Shown here piece by piece: positions 32,860 to 42,174 of a stretch of 60,665 bases of DNA. How positions within the stretch are numbered: the first letter of the stretch is position 1; every line of letters starts with the position of its first letter. The translations under genes and the position numbers were made by a program. Source of the DNA: Sutterella wadsworthensis (GTDB taxonomy: Bacteria > Pseudomonadota > Gammaproteobacteria > Burkholderiales > Burkholderiaceae_F); the NCBI RefSeq assembly GCF_003315195.1, contig NZ_QNRV01000018.1, positions 1 through 60,665 on the forward strand. Reading direction: 5' to 3'. The notes under the pieces were generated by a model, which did not search any database, was not told where the DNA came from, and was given only the letters and a program-made list of their open reading frames with translations.

Positions 32860-33899
32860 AAATCATCCTTAGGTTGAAAATTCATCAGCTCTGCCAAAAA
32901 ACCTTTGCTTCAAAGCACAGAGCCATAGGCACTTCAGGACAAAATGAAAACGACATTCATATTTACATTGAAGACGCCCATTTTCACCCTGAGCATTTTT
33001 CAATCTAACAGACAAAATCTTCCATTTTTTGATAAAAAATCAGCGTAAACCCTAAATAAAAATTTAATCACAAATTAGCGAAATAACAACAATGACAAAG
33101 AAATTTAACTGAAAAAAAACAAATTATTACGATAGATTAATATTTAGAAACTAGAATAATATCGTTAATTACGCTTTGAAGATATTAAAGATCCAGATTT
33201 ATCATTCTCTGGATATTCTTCAAGCTCGAATATTTTCGATTGATGAGAGGAATTTTCTCGCGTTTAAAACCGGCATTCCTCATGGCGTGAAGAACTTCGA
33301 AAAGTGCAATGAAGCCCTTAACTGCGCCGTCATACAGATACGCAAAGATAAAATCGTCTGAACGCTGGCCGCCAATCACCGTTTAAGAGCCTTTCCGCTC
33401 TGAAGGACGGAAATTCCCTTCGGAGCCCTTACGCGTTTTTTTGGTGCTTGGGGATCTCTTCGAATGGGTTCCTGCTGCTGAGCTGCGCGTCTCTCGCAAC
33501 AAGGCCGGTTCGCTTGAGGAGCAGCAGACCGCTGCTCCGGATAGGCTCTTAGGCGCGACCCGCGCCTATGTTGTTGGCGGCCACAACGCCGGCGCCGCAC
33601 GGAAAACCGCACCTCCGAGAGCAGAACCCTGCCCGCGTCAAGCCGACATCCAAGATCGCTTGATGCTGAGAGACCTCCTCATCCTTGAGGGGCGGCCCGA
33701 AGGTGTCAGGGAAATCCGGATATATTTTTAAATTTCATGGGATGAATAAAAATATCGGCGGACTTCCCCTTTTTAGTGAGCAAGCCTCCCGTCATTCACG
33801 GCAGAAACAAAACCTCATGTTTCCTCGTTCCTCCCGCTGGGACTGTACCAGCGGGAGGATTTCGCTTTCGCCAGTGAAATCAGGAGGCCGCCAACCACA
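32860..33899. other. Long spacer between autotransporter and DUF438 gene
   Basis: About 1,040 bases. The part next to the autotransporter (32860-33180) is very AT-rich and should contain its promoter. 33185-33612 on minus holds two small overlapping frames, one Arg-rich, joined at a GTGA; they look like a decayed gene but match nothing I recognise. A clean hairpin, CCTCCCGCTGG/CCAGCGGGAGG (33830-33858), stands before the end of the DUF438 gene. Confidence 0.45.
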
Positions 33900-35504
33900 C
33901 TAGGGCTTCCCGGCGATGATCCCCTCGATCTGCTCTTTAATGGCAGCAATGAGGGTGCTCACTTCCATGCCGCTGCGGGCACTGATGTCGGCAATCTTCA
34001 CGTGAGGCAGCATGACGCGGGCGAGCGGCGTCTGCAGGAGCTTAAATTTGGGCGAAATGCGCGCCATGCGCTCCTTAAGCGCCGGGAAATCCTTGATGAG
34101 GTCCTTTAAATAAGTCTCGGCAGTGATTTCCGGAACGGTTTTCGCTCCCTCTGATGGGGCAGCAGCGGCGCTCTCCGCAGCCGGGTTCTGCGCATCCGGG
34201 GCTTCGGGCTCCTGGATCTGGTGCAGACGCTCGACGCTGTTTTCCCAATTTAAAAGCGTGCGGGAGCCCTGCATCTCGCGGATCTTGGTGCAGTCCTGCA
34301 TCATTTCCAGCACGCCGCGGAATTTGCCCTCTGCATCGCGCACCGCAACATAGATGATGTAGATGAATTGACCGGGCTTATTGATCCAGAACTCTGCTTT
34401 GCTTTGTTCGCCGGAGCGGAACTTCTCGATGATCTCCATGACGACAAACACGCTCGTGCGCGGATGGCAGTTCTGCACCTGTCGCCCGATTACATTCTTG
34501 CTGCGCGGGAAGACGCGGTGTTTGGTGTCGCTGTAAAAACGGACAATCTCGTTTTCATCGACATAGGTGATGTCGACGGGCAAGTGCCGATAGATGAGAT
34601 TGATCTGATCGAGCGTGAGGTTTCCGGTGCTGACATCAAACGTCTGCTGGGGCGAAGCTGTCTTGTGCCCGTATTTTGCAAGCAAGGCAGCCAAGTCGGC
34701 AGCCAAATCACCATCGGCTGCCTTCGCTTCCGGCGCTGCCTTGACGGGCTCGGCTTGCTGCGCAGTCTGCCCCCAGGCATAGCCGATTTCCCGATCGCCC
34801 GCCTTCATCTGCTCGAATTCTGCGGCCGGAATGAGCGCTAAGGAAGTGGGATAGAGAATCGTTTCTTCCTTGGCCATCAAGTCGCGCAGATCATCGACAA
34901 TGGTCTGCTGCATGGCGATGAATTCATCGTCCTTGTCGGCATCGAGGAGCGAACGGGCCTTATTGATTTCATCGCGGATGAAGTCATCCAAGAGCCACAT
35001 GGTGTCGGTCGGGCGATCAAAGCCGTGACGCTCCAAGGCCGAATAGAGCTGATTCTGCTTGCGGCTGAAGTGGATCTTGTACTTTTCCAAGCGGTCGTAG
35101 AGCTCAAGCCACTGGTTCTTGATCAGCGGGTACTGCACCAGATCCTCGATCTCCTTCAGGATCCCCCGCAGCGTATCGTTTTCTTGGTAATAGTGCGAGA
35201 GCGGATGATCGGCCGGCAGCTCTGGGCGTTTCGTGGAGAGCACGTCGCTGAAGAGATCAATCATCGCCTGAATGTCTTCCTTGCGGCATTCATCGGGATC
35301 GAGCGATTGCTGACCTTGTTCGGCCACGGCAAACTCATAGGGCTCCAAGGTGCCCAATTCTGCCTTGGCTCTCTTGCGGCCCTCTTCGAGAGTGATTTCG
35401 CCCGCGTTGTACGCGCGCTTCAATTCCATCATCGTCTGGAGCTTCTTCTCGTCAATGGATTTGCCGAGGTTCTCCCGCATTTTTTTGTTGCTATAAGTAG
35501 TCAT
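33900..35504 (-). CDS. DUF438-hemerythrin-PAS-DUF1858 protein
   Basis: A 534-residue cytoplasmic protein. The ATG at 35504 has GAGGA five bases upstream; a longer frame to 35672 lacks a site. Domains in order: a DUF438 segment (about 10-90), a hemerythrin-like region (about 100-230; HPLSHYYQEN, HFSRKQNQLYSALERHGF and KEETILYP supply the His/Glu ligands), an Ala-rich linker, a PAS domain (about 290-415; VDITYVDENEIVRFYS and CHPRTSVFVVMEIIEKFRSGE), and a final DUF1858 domain (about 470-530). Such proteins are thought to sense oxygen, NO or redox state through a diiron centre. No output domain is visible, so it probably works through a partner. Confidence 0.85.
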   Translation of the reverse strand: MTTYSNKKMRENLGKSIDEKKLQTMMELKRAYNAGEITLEEGRKRAKAELGTLEPYEFAVAEQGQQSLDPDECRKEDIQAMIDLFSDVLSTKRPELPADHPLSHYYQENDTLRGILKEIEDLVQYPLIKNQWLELYDRLEKYKIHFSRKQNQLYSALERHGFDRPTDTMWLLDDFIRDEINKARSLLDADKDDEFIAMQQTIVDDLRDLMAKEETILYPTSLALIPAAEFEQMKAGDREIGYAWGQTAQQAEPVKAAPEAKAADGDLAADLAALLAKYGHKTASPQQTFDVSTGNLTLDQINLIYRHLPVDITYVDENEIVRFYSDTKHRVFPRSKNVIGRQVQNCHPRTSVFVVMEIIEKFRSGEQSKAEFWINKPGQFIYIIYVAVRDAEGKFRGVLEMMQDCTKIREMQGSRTLLNWENSVERLHQIQEPEAPDAQNPAAESAAAAPSEGAKTVPEITAETYLKDLIKDFPALKERMARISPKFKLLQTPLARVMLPHVKIADISARSGMEVSTLIAAIKEQIEGIIAGKP

Positions 35505-35929
35505 TTTGTCCTCATCGGCCCGCCTGCTTGCCAGTCCATTGGCAGCAGAGCGGAATTGAGTCTCAATTCTATTGACGGATGAAATATTGTTCCATGAATA
35601 CATTTGTGTCTGAATTGGACTGGGTTTCAGGCAGCACAAAATGGGCGGACGCGGATCGTCTGCCCAGTACAAAGCAGTGTCGTCTTTGCCTCCGCGACGG
35701 GAGCCTCAGTAAGGCTCATGATTATGAATCGTGTCAAGACTCAAAAGACTGCGGATTTGAAATTCCATGGATGGGCGGTGCGTCAGTGAAAAAGCAGCGC
35801 GATAGGTTCGCGCTGCTTGGACTGAAACGGCCTCCTAAAAAACACTCCGCTCACGGACGGATCCGTTAACCGCGCGTTCAGGACGCCAAACGCGGTTGTT
35901 TCAGCAGCCCGCAGCCGCCCTGCCCGGGG
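35505..35929. other. Spacer upstream of the DUF438 gene and behind the second autotransporter
   Basis: It contains the promoter of the DUF438 gene, the terminator at 35789-35818 and a second hairpin AACCGCG/CGCGGTT near 35868-35896. No gene is supported; plus-strand frames here lack a ribosome site. Confidence 0.5.
35787..35818 (-). terminator. Terminator of the second autotransporter
   Basis: On minus, AAGCAGCGCG pairs with CGCGCTGCTT (35818-35792) and runs into TTTTC. Confidence 0.8.
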
Positions 35930-38656
35930 TCAGAATTTCCAAGCTGCCTGCAGCTGCGCACTGATGCCGCGGCGCTTGCCGGCGTATCCGTTCATGCCGG
36001 CATCAAACTCAAAGTCTCTCGCTTCGTTCTGATACGTCCAGCCCAGGGAGACAATACCGGTGCTGCCTTCGAGATCGGTACCATCTAAAGCCAAATCACC
36101 GTATTGATCGGCGGCGCGCCCTTTTGCATCGGCCTTGAATGTGTATTCATAAGTTAACGCAATATAGGGTCGCAAGTCAGCCGTATAAGCATACTCAAAC
36201 ACCGATCCCAACTGTGCCCGATGCGAATTGAACGACGCAAAATGGAACTTGGCTCCAGCCACCTCAGCAGAACCAGAAGCGGTATGCATCTCACTTTCTC
36301 GGCCATCGTAGAAGTAATTCAGGAACGTACGGCTCTTAAACTTTTCCGAAGCCTGAAATTCACCATATGCACCGAGGTGAGCTCCCCAATAATTGCTGGT
36401 ACGGTCAAAGTCAACTTTTACCCCTGCTAAAGGCACAGAGAATTCGTTGCGCAGCCAGCCGCCCTTGACATACCCCGTGACATGCAGCCAATCCATTGGT
36501 GTTGTGTAATTGCCATAGACGCCGAAGCCCACATAGTTGTGTTTGCCGTCGCCCTTCGTTTCTCCAACGAGAGTCGTTGCGGCTGTGCGGGTATCGTATG
36601 TTCCATGTCCCATTTCCAAGAAGGCCCCGACTTCAGAATCCCGCAGGTTGAAAGCGTAGCCGAGAAGACCTGAAGTCACTGTGGTGTCTAAAGCTCCGGC
36701 AACATCCAAATCGTATTTTCCTGCTCGTGCCGCCGCAAAGGGGCCGGTCTGACGCACACCCTGCCGAGACTTCATTGTGGAATCGATCAAAAGTTCGTCG
36801 GCAGCGTACATTGCTGCTGCTGACGCGATGCTCGACTGCATCAGCGCATTGGTCTGATCGTTAACTTTGTCAATATTCGGACGCTTGTTCTTGATAGTTG
36901 CCGTCAATAAGTAACTGCTCTTCATCGTGAGATCGTAGTCATCCTTGGTGAGGTCACTTTCTTGCACGCGAGAGAGGGATGCCATGTGCTTTACATTGAG
37001 ATTGCCTTTAAGTTCATTCAAAGAAGTGCCGGCAGTCAAAAGATTATGTTCGTCATCCAAAGCCACACCAGCATAACTTTCAATAAGACGAATTTCATCA
37101 CCAGCCTGCAAATTAAGACCAGCTCCTGACAACGTGATAGTGCTTGCTCCGGCAGCTGAAGCAGACGAATGCAGTATTACCGGAACCGTTCCGTAAGCCG
37201 TTATCAAAGCCTTGTTGGCCGTTAACTCAGAAAGTGCTTCGGCAGTCAAGAGGAAGTTTAAAGAAGCATTGGGAGCAATCGTGAGGGTTGAAAGCTGAGA
37301 AAGCCCAGTCACATTCCAGTAAGAATTCTCATCAGCATTTCCCGAACCAACGGTAAGGTAAAGCCCTCCAAACGTCCTGCCGACGTATTGAAATCTCGTA
37401 ACACCAGTGAATTGGACTTTTCCTTTTCCCAAACTATTTATAATGACAGTTCCGTTATTCCATGCAGAAATCATCGATTCTGCTGTCGTGACGAAGTCTC
37501 TTTGTACCTCAATAATACCTTGGTCTCTTGCGTACAAGGCTTCTTGAGCATTGGTTGTAAGCGATTCTGAGATAATTGTAATTGAATCATCTCTCGTCCA
37601 AACAGCAGTGGACTTTCCTCCTTCATTATAAATAGCAGCAGTTTTAATTTTTAATATATTCTGATTTTCTTCATCATCAGGAGAAATACCATAATAATAA
37701 TTATAATTAGAATTAAAAATACCATATGATTCAGTATTCCCGCTGAAATTTATGGTCAGATCATCGTTCAAATTCACTGCGTCAGCGTAGGCGACATACA
37801 AGCCATAAGCATGATGAGTATTCTTCACTGCAAGTTGGAGTGAATCGGCAAAATGATAATCGTACCAACCTACCAATCTGAGTGCTATCGCATCAGTATT
37901 AAGAGCATCTTGAAGCGAAATCTTTATTGGAGCTGAAAAGTTCAAACCCTCCTTACGGGATCTATCGTTATTGATATTAAAACCATAAAATTTTTTTAGA
38001 GATTTTGAATTACGGCCATTAATGTCTATATTGAGCTTATTCGCACTCAAAACACCATCATCCAAAATGATGCCAGTCAAACTAGAATCGCTGTCTCCAG
38101 CAGTTAATTTTACGTCAGCAAATGTCGTGTTCAAATGAGCTCGCTGCGCTAATCTCAATCCCGCCACATCTCGCCCCGTAGTGCTTCCTGAACGATCAAG
38201 ATTGAGCGTAAAACCATCAGCAAAGACGACAGGGCTTGACTTGTCTGCATCGATGCCTCTGGATGCGGTACCGTTTAAAAGAGTACTTTCAGTATTAAAC
38301 GTCAAAGCCGAAGTCGTCCCGCCATTCGCTCGAATGATCACGCCATCCCCTTCACGGCGGAGTATTAGCTTTCCGCCGTTGAACGCTATGTCAGAAGCGC
38401 CTGTCAAACCTGTCTCAACCACCGAGGCTTGGTCATTCGTTGTATTGTTGTTGATTAAGCGAAGTTCAGCATCTGGAGCAATTGTTATCGTTACTCCTGA
38501 TCCAATAATAGTTCTCTTATCTGAAGTGATCGTTTCATTGTTGGTAAAGTTTCGGTCAGAGTTTATTTCGATATCATTATTATGACCCGCAAATGCAACA
38601 CCATCAAAAACCAAATTAAGAGCCAATACTAAGGCAGTAAACCTTCCGTACTTCAT
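35930..38656 (-). CDS. Autotransporter, paralogue of the gene at 30163
   Basis: A 908-residue autotransporter. Signal peptide 1-23 (VAFAGH). The passenger is again beta-helix-like and Asn/Asp/Thr-rich and has no Cys. From about residue 590 it shares nearly the whole translocator domain with the first copy: KVNDQTNALMQSSIASAAAMYAADELLIDST, GPFAAARAGKYDLDV, GAFLEMGHGTYD, FLNYFYDGRES and the end AAWKF. The order of passenger elements is also shared, so this is a duplication with later divergence and not only a common barrel. It has its own terminator. The passenger middle (near 37650-37750) is AT-rich with a Tyr/Asn run. Confidence 0.9.
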   Translation of the reverse strand: MKYGRFTALVLALNLVFDGVAFAGHNNDIEINSDRNFTNNETITSDKRTIIGSGVTITIAPDAELRLINNNTTNDQASVVETGLTGASDIAFNGGKLILRREGDGVIIRANGGTTSALTFNTESTLLNGTASRGIDADKSSPVVFADGFTLNLDRSGSTTGRDVAGLRLAQRAHLNTTFADVKLTAGDSDSSLTGIILDDGVLSANKLNIDINGRNSKSLKKFYGFNINNDRSRKEGLNFSAPIKISLQDALNTDAIALRLVGWYDYHFADSLQLAVKNTHHAYGLYVAYADAVNLNDDLTINFSGNTESYGIFNSNYNYYYGISPDDEENQNILKIKTAAIYNEGGKSTAVWTRDDSITIISESLTTNAQEALYARDQGIIEVQRDFVTTAESMISAWNNGTVIINSLGKGKVQFTGVTRFQYVGRTFGGLYLTVGSGNADENSYWNVTGLSQLSTLTIAPNASLNFLLTAEALSELTANKALITAYGTVPVILHSSASAAGASTITLSGAGLNLQAGDEIRLIESYAGVALDDEHNLLTAGTSLNELKGNLNVKHMASLSRVQESDLTKDDYDLTMKSSYLLTATIKNKRPNIDKVNDQTNALMQSSIASAAAMYAADELLIDSTMKSRQGVRQTGPFAAARAGKYDLDVAGALDTTVTSGLLGYAFNLRDSEVGAFLEMGHGTYDTRTAATTLVGETKGDGKHNYVGFGVYGNYTTPMDWLHVTGYVKGGWLRNEFSVPLAGVKVDFDRTSNYWGAHLGAYGEFQASEKFKSRTFLNYFYDGRESEMHTASGSAEVAGAKFHFASFNSHRAQLGSVFEYAYTADLRPYIALTYEYTFKADAKGRAADQYGDLALDGTDLEGSTGIVSLGWTYQNEARDFEFDAGMNGYAGKRRGISAQLQAAWKF

Positions 38657-39528
38657 CTACTCTCCCCTTATAAAATATTTAAATAAAAGTCTTTGAATCT
38701 GGAGAGAAATAATCAACTTCGTATCCAAGTTCAAAAATTTGAACTACGAAATAAAGGCATCAGCAGCCGCACAAATACAGCCATCCGCGCAATTTTTCTT
38801 AGGTTTTATAAAGACGAAAATTCATTTTCGCGCTAGCTGACTTTATAGATACGAAATATCTCTGTCAAGGAAAACAAATACAAGCAGAAATACGAAAAGA
38901 AAACACCATAGATTACTTGTCAACACTCCTAAATCGACACCCTAATCCACATCTCCTCTGCCATTAGAAGAATATTTTGCCATCAACGGCATCGTATTCA
39001 TCAAAGAAATGAATACACAAGAATATCCCACCATGAAATACTTCTGTGATGTGATAAACAGGTGCCAAAGAATTTAACGAACCGGTGCACCATCAACAAA
39101 TATTATGTGCCTAAATATTCTCTGTGGAAAAGAGCTTAATGATTCCCATTTAATGAAATGGTCCTGGTTATTCTTATAAAACAGAAATAACCCTCTGCGA
39201 TCACAGAATAAATTAAAGCTAAAAGAAGGATAGTTTTAGTTATAGACCTTCCAGGCATCAAGACAAAAATATCGCAGCTTAAAAAAGCAATTATCGCATT
39301 CAAAGCTTTGCACTTCCGTACATCATTGATGGTTTCCTGCCAATGACCCGGCTCTAATGCCGGCACACTGAAGGAAACTCACCTAAAACGGAATACTGAA
39401 GATGTAAGAGCGTTCTTCTATACGAAGAACCGAGGCCTCCTCGGCGTCTTCCCACCTATGCCCCATGCCAAAGTCTCCAATGCCGCAGCGCATGGAGGAA
39501 TAAATGGGAAGACTTTATTATTTGTTAT
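38657..39528. other. AT-rich gap with palindromes near the MscS gene end
   Basis: About 870 bases without a supported gene. The part near 38657 should hold the autotransporter promoter. Close to the MscS stop lie three inverted repeats: GTTCTTC-TATAC-GAAGAAC (about 39411-39429), CCGAGG-CCT-CCTCGG (about 39431-39445) and GTCTTCCCA...TGGGAAGAC with arms about 50 bases apart (39447-39515). They may end MscS transcription. A short minus frame at 39136-39366 has one hydrophobic stretch and is not convincing. Confidence 0.45.
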
Positions 39529-40977
39529 TTATTGATTTTCCAGTGCCTTATTTTTATTGTTGAGAATATCAATCTCCAGACGGTTGTATGGAATTTCGAT
39601 GCCGGCTTCAGCAAATCGGCGAAGCAGATTCATCATGATGTCGGTCTTAATGCCTGCCGTGCCGTTCACCGGATCTTCAACCCAGAAATTGACATTGAGA
39701 TCAATCCCTGAACTTGCAAATCGCGAAACGGAAGCCCAGGGTTTGCGGTCCTTCGGAATACGAGGGCGATCTCTGCCGACTTCATCGAGCATCAGTTCAA
39801 GCGCTTTTTTCACATCGGCGTTATAAGCCACTGAGATCTCAACCGTCTGAAGCGTCGGCGAATCCGAATAGGAAAGGTTCTGTACCTGCGAGGTAACGAA
39901 CGACTCATTCGGAACGATGCTTTCAACGCCGCCCGCACTCCTCACGACCGTAAAGCGCGTATTGATTTCCGTCACCTTGCCGGTGAAGCCGCCGACCGTT
40001 ACGAGGTCGCCGATCTTCACAGACTTGTCGAGCAGGATGATGAAGCCCGACACGTAATTCGAAGCAATCTTCTGGAGTCCGAAGCCTAAGCCGACGCCGA
40101 GCGCACCGCCGAAGACCGAGAGAATAGTGAGATCAATGCCGACCGTACCCAAGCCGATGATGACCGCGATCACCATCAGGAAAATTCGAACAACGCGGCC
40201 GAGCACAACCTTAATGTTGCCCGTCAGACTCTTCGCATCGGTGATCGTCTGTTCGATCATCTCGCTGATCCAATTAGCAGCAGCAACGGTGAGCAGGACC
40301 GAGCAGACTGCCATAAAGAGCTTCCATACGGTCATGTTGCCCGAACCGATTGGAATGGCCGTCGCGTCAAGCACATCAACGAGGTGCGTGAGGACCCCGA
40401 AGAACTGCAGAATCGCCAAAATCCAGAACGTGACGACGATCGACTTCGTAATGCGGGGTGAAATGATGCTCGAACCCACCATTGCCTGCAGAAGTCCCAA
40501 AACGATTGCAAGCAGTGAGTAGGCATAAAAGAAGCTGTAGGCGACCTTTAAGAGCACCAGACTGGATGCCTGATACCCCATCATCACAGCGCCGTAGGCA
40601 CAGCACGCCGTTACGGAACCGGCCGCAAGTCCGAAAGCAATGGCATTGACAACGCTCAGCGCAAGACGCTTCATGCGCTGCGTAAACCGCTCTTTAAGCT
40701 CATGCGGCGGCATATGCCGGGCAACGACGCTGCGCACAAGCTTTGAACACATCAGGCCGGCCAATACGGCAACGACGATAACGCAGAGCTGGAAAAGGAC
40801 ATTGCCCCAAGTGAGGCCTTCCAAAAGCTTTTCAAAGAAAACGACAAAGTAATTGGTCGTATCGGCAATGGCGTCAGTGAGGTGTTCCGTACCCATCGAC
40901 AAATCAGGCCCATGCACAGCAGCATCGGCCGCTTCTGCTGCTGCGGATGAGGCTGCAGCGGTTTCAGTAATTGCCAT
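39529..40977 (-). CDS. MscS-family mechanosensitive channel
   Basis: A 482-residue inner membrane channel. Five or so membrane helices span about 55-270, ahead of the pore helix and beta domain: LTILSVFGGALGVGLGFGLQKIASNYVSGFIILLDKSVKIGDLVTVGGFTGKVTEINTRFTVVRSAGGVESIVPNESFV. These are the MscS core signatures (the Gly/Ala-rich TM3 and the DxVxVxGxxGxV turn). The C-terminal alpha/beta cap follows. The N-terminal 45 residues are Ala-rich and polar. It is larger than E. coli MscS (286) with extra N-terminal helices, like the YbiO/YnaI group. It should release ions under osmotic downshock. Confidence 0.92.
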   Translation of the reverse strand: MAITETAAASSAAAEAADAAVHGPDLSMGTEHLTDAIADTTNYFVVFFEKLLEGLTWGNVLFQLCVIVVAVLAGLMCSKLVRSVVARHMPPHELKERFTQRMKRLALSVVNAIAFGLAAGSVTACCAYGAVMMGYQASSLVLLKVAYSFFYAYSLLAIVLGLLQAMVGSSIISPRITKSIVVTFWILAILQFFGVLTHLVDVLDATAIPIGSGNMTVWKLFMAVCSVLLTVAAANWISEMIEQTITDAKSLTGNIKVVLGRVVRIFLMVIAVIIGLGTVGIDLTILSVFGGALGVGLGFGLQKIASNYVSGFIILLDKSVKIGDLVTVGGFTGKVTEINTRFTVVRSAGGVESIVPNESFVTSQVQNLSYSDSPTLQTVEISVAYNADVKKALELMLDEVGRDRPRIPKDRKPWASVSRFASSGIDLNVNFWVEDPVNGTAGIKTDIMMNLLRRFAEAGIEIPYNRLEIDILNNKNKALENQ

Positions 40978-41367
40978 ATATTCAACTCCAATCGGTGTCT
41001 AAGCTGATGAATTGCAAAAAATAAATGTCAGCCGCATCTCTGCAGGCAAAGCGGGCTGTCCAAAAGCTGCACGGATCATAACGGCACAGTGCGATTTTTG
41101 GCGGATACAAATGATTGGGGTTTAATTACACCCCTGTCTTCCTTTCTGCTCGCTTTCCCGAAGATGGTTTACAAACACAGCGCCATTGCAAGGAAAAAAC
41201 CATATTCACGGGAAACCCGCCGAACAGCAAAAATTCTGGAACAAGACATTGTTAAGCACAAACTATCAGGGTCTGTCACTTCTATCCTAACAACGCTGAC
41301 GCCATCATTGAACATTCTGGCTCTATAGTGGAGTCAGTTCCTCACTCTCATCGCACCGAGCCGCCTC
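40978..41367. other. Divergent spacer between MscS and the Crp-like gene
   Basis: About 390 bases with the promoters for both genes. I see no clear -35/-10 pair, operator or small gene. Confidence 0.4.
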
Positions 41368-42084
41368 ATGCGACGCATCTTCGAGCAGCTTCCCTACTTT
41401 CTGCCGGCCGAGCCCGCTCCTTTCGCACGGCTTTTCCTCACCGAAGGCATTCGCCGCGAGGTTGCCAAAGGCGAACTCCTCAAACGCGGCGGAGAATCCC
41501 AGCGACTTTTCTTTTTGGAGTCGGGGCTTTGCGCTTATTACGCTGCGGAAGCGGAAAATCACCGTCCGACGATCCTCTCTGTTTTGCTCCCCGGCCGCGC
41601 GATGGGCGACCTTACAGCCAGCGTGGGCACACGCTGCAATGTATTCACGCGGGCGCTTGAAAAAAGCGTCGTGCGCGTCGTGCCGCCCGCGGTGCTCACC
41701 GCCGCACTGATGAAGGATCCGGCACTCGCTCAGCTTGAAATCCGCTCCGTCATTGCCAAAGAGGAATCCATTCTGGAAGGCATGACGGCGAACTTCATTC
41801 GTCCGCCTGCCGAACGGATTGTGATCTGTGCTAAAGCCCTCTGCCGAGCAAAAAATGTGTCGCCCAGCAGCGGCTGGCACAGACTGCCGCTCACGATATC
41901 TGCCGAACGCATCGGCGAGATTGTCAACCTCAACCGCGTGAGCGTTGCCCGACAGATGTCCTCCTGGATGAAAGCAGATCTTGTTCGCCGAGACGGGCGA
42001 AAACTGCTTTTTTCCGACCAGCTCTTTGCCGCCGTTGACGACTGGATTGAGAATCCCGTGCCGAAATGCCCGCTGCCGGCCTAA
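41368..42084 (+). CDS. Crp/Fnr-family transcriptional regulator
   Basis: A 238-residue regulator. The N-terminal cyclic-nucleotide-like domain (about 15-130) starts at IRREVAKGELLKRGGESQRLFFLESGLCAYY and contains LLPGRAMGDLTASV. The C-terminal winged helix (about 150-225) has LPLTISAERIGEIVNLNRVSVARQMSSWMKADLVRRDGRKLLF. The Cys spacing of FNR iron-sulfur proteins is absent, so it is not a classical oxygen sensor; its ligand is unknown. It lies upstream of a flavoprotein reductase transcribed towards it, and might control respiratory genes, but no site was identified. Confidence 0.8.
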   Translation: MRRIFEQLPYFLPAEPAPFARLFLTEGIRREVAKGELLKRGGESQRLFFLESGLCAYYAAEAENHRPTILSVLLPGRAMGDLTASVGTRCNVFTRALEKSVVRVVPPAVLTAALMKDPALAQLEIRSVIAKEESILEGMTANFIRPPAERIVICAKALCRAKNVSPSSGWHRLPLTISAERIGEIVNLNRVSVARQMSSWMKADLVRRDGRKLLFSDQLFAAVDDWIENPVPKCPLPA

Positions 42085-42089
42085 ACGGC

Positions 42090-42125
42090 AAACGGCTCCG
42101 AGGTGATGAGACCAAGAAGCCGTTT
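42090..42125. terminator. Hairpin between converging genes
   Basis: AAACGGCT (42090-42097) pairs with AGCCGTTT (42118-42125). It lies between the Crp-like gene and the stop of the minus-strand flavoprotein. No long T-run. Confidence 0.5.
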
Positions 42126-42174
42126 GAGCTTAGCCGAATGAAGATCGAATGGCTTCGATCTGACTGGAATGACG

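Noticed and set aside
33376-33612. Arg-rich 78-codon minus frame
   Set aside because: No family match; it joins a second small frame at GTGA, which is more consistent with a decayed sequence than a gene.
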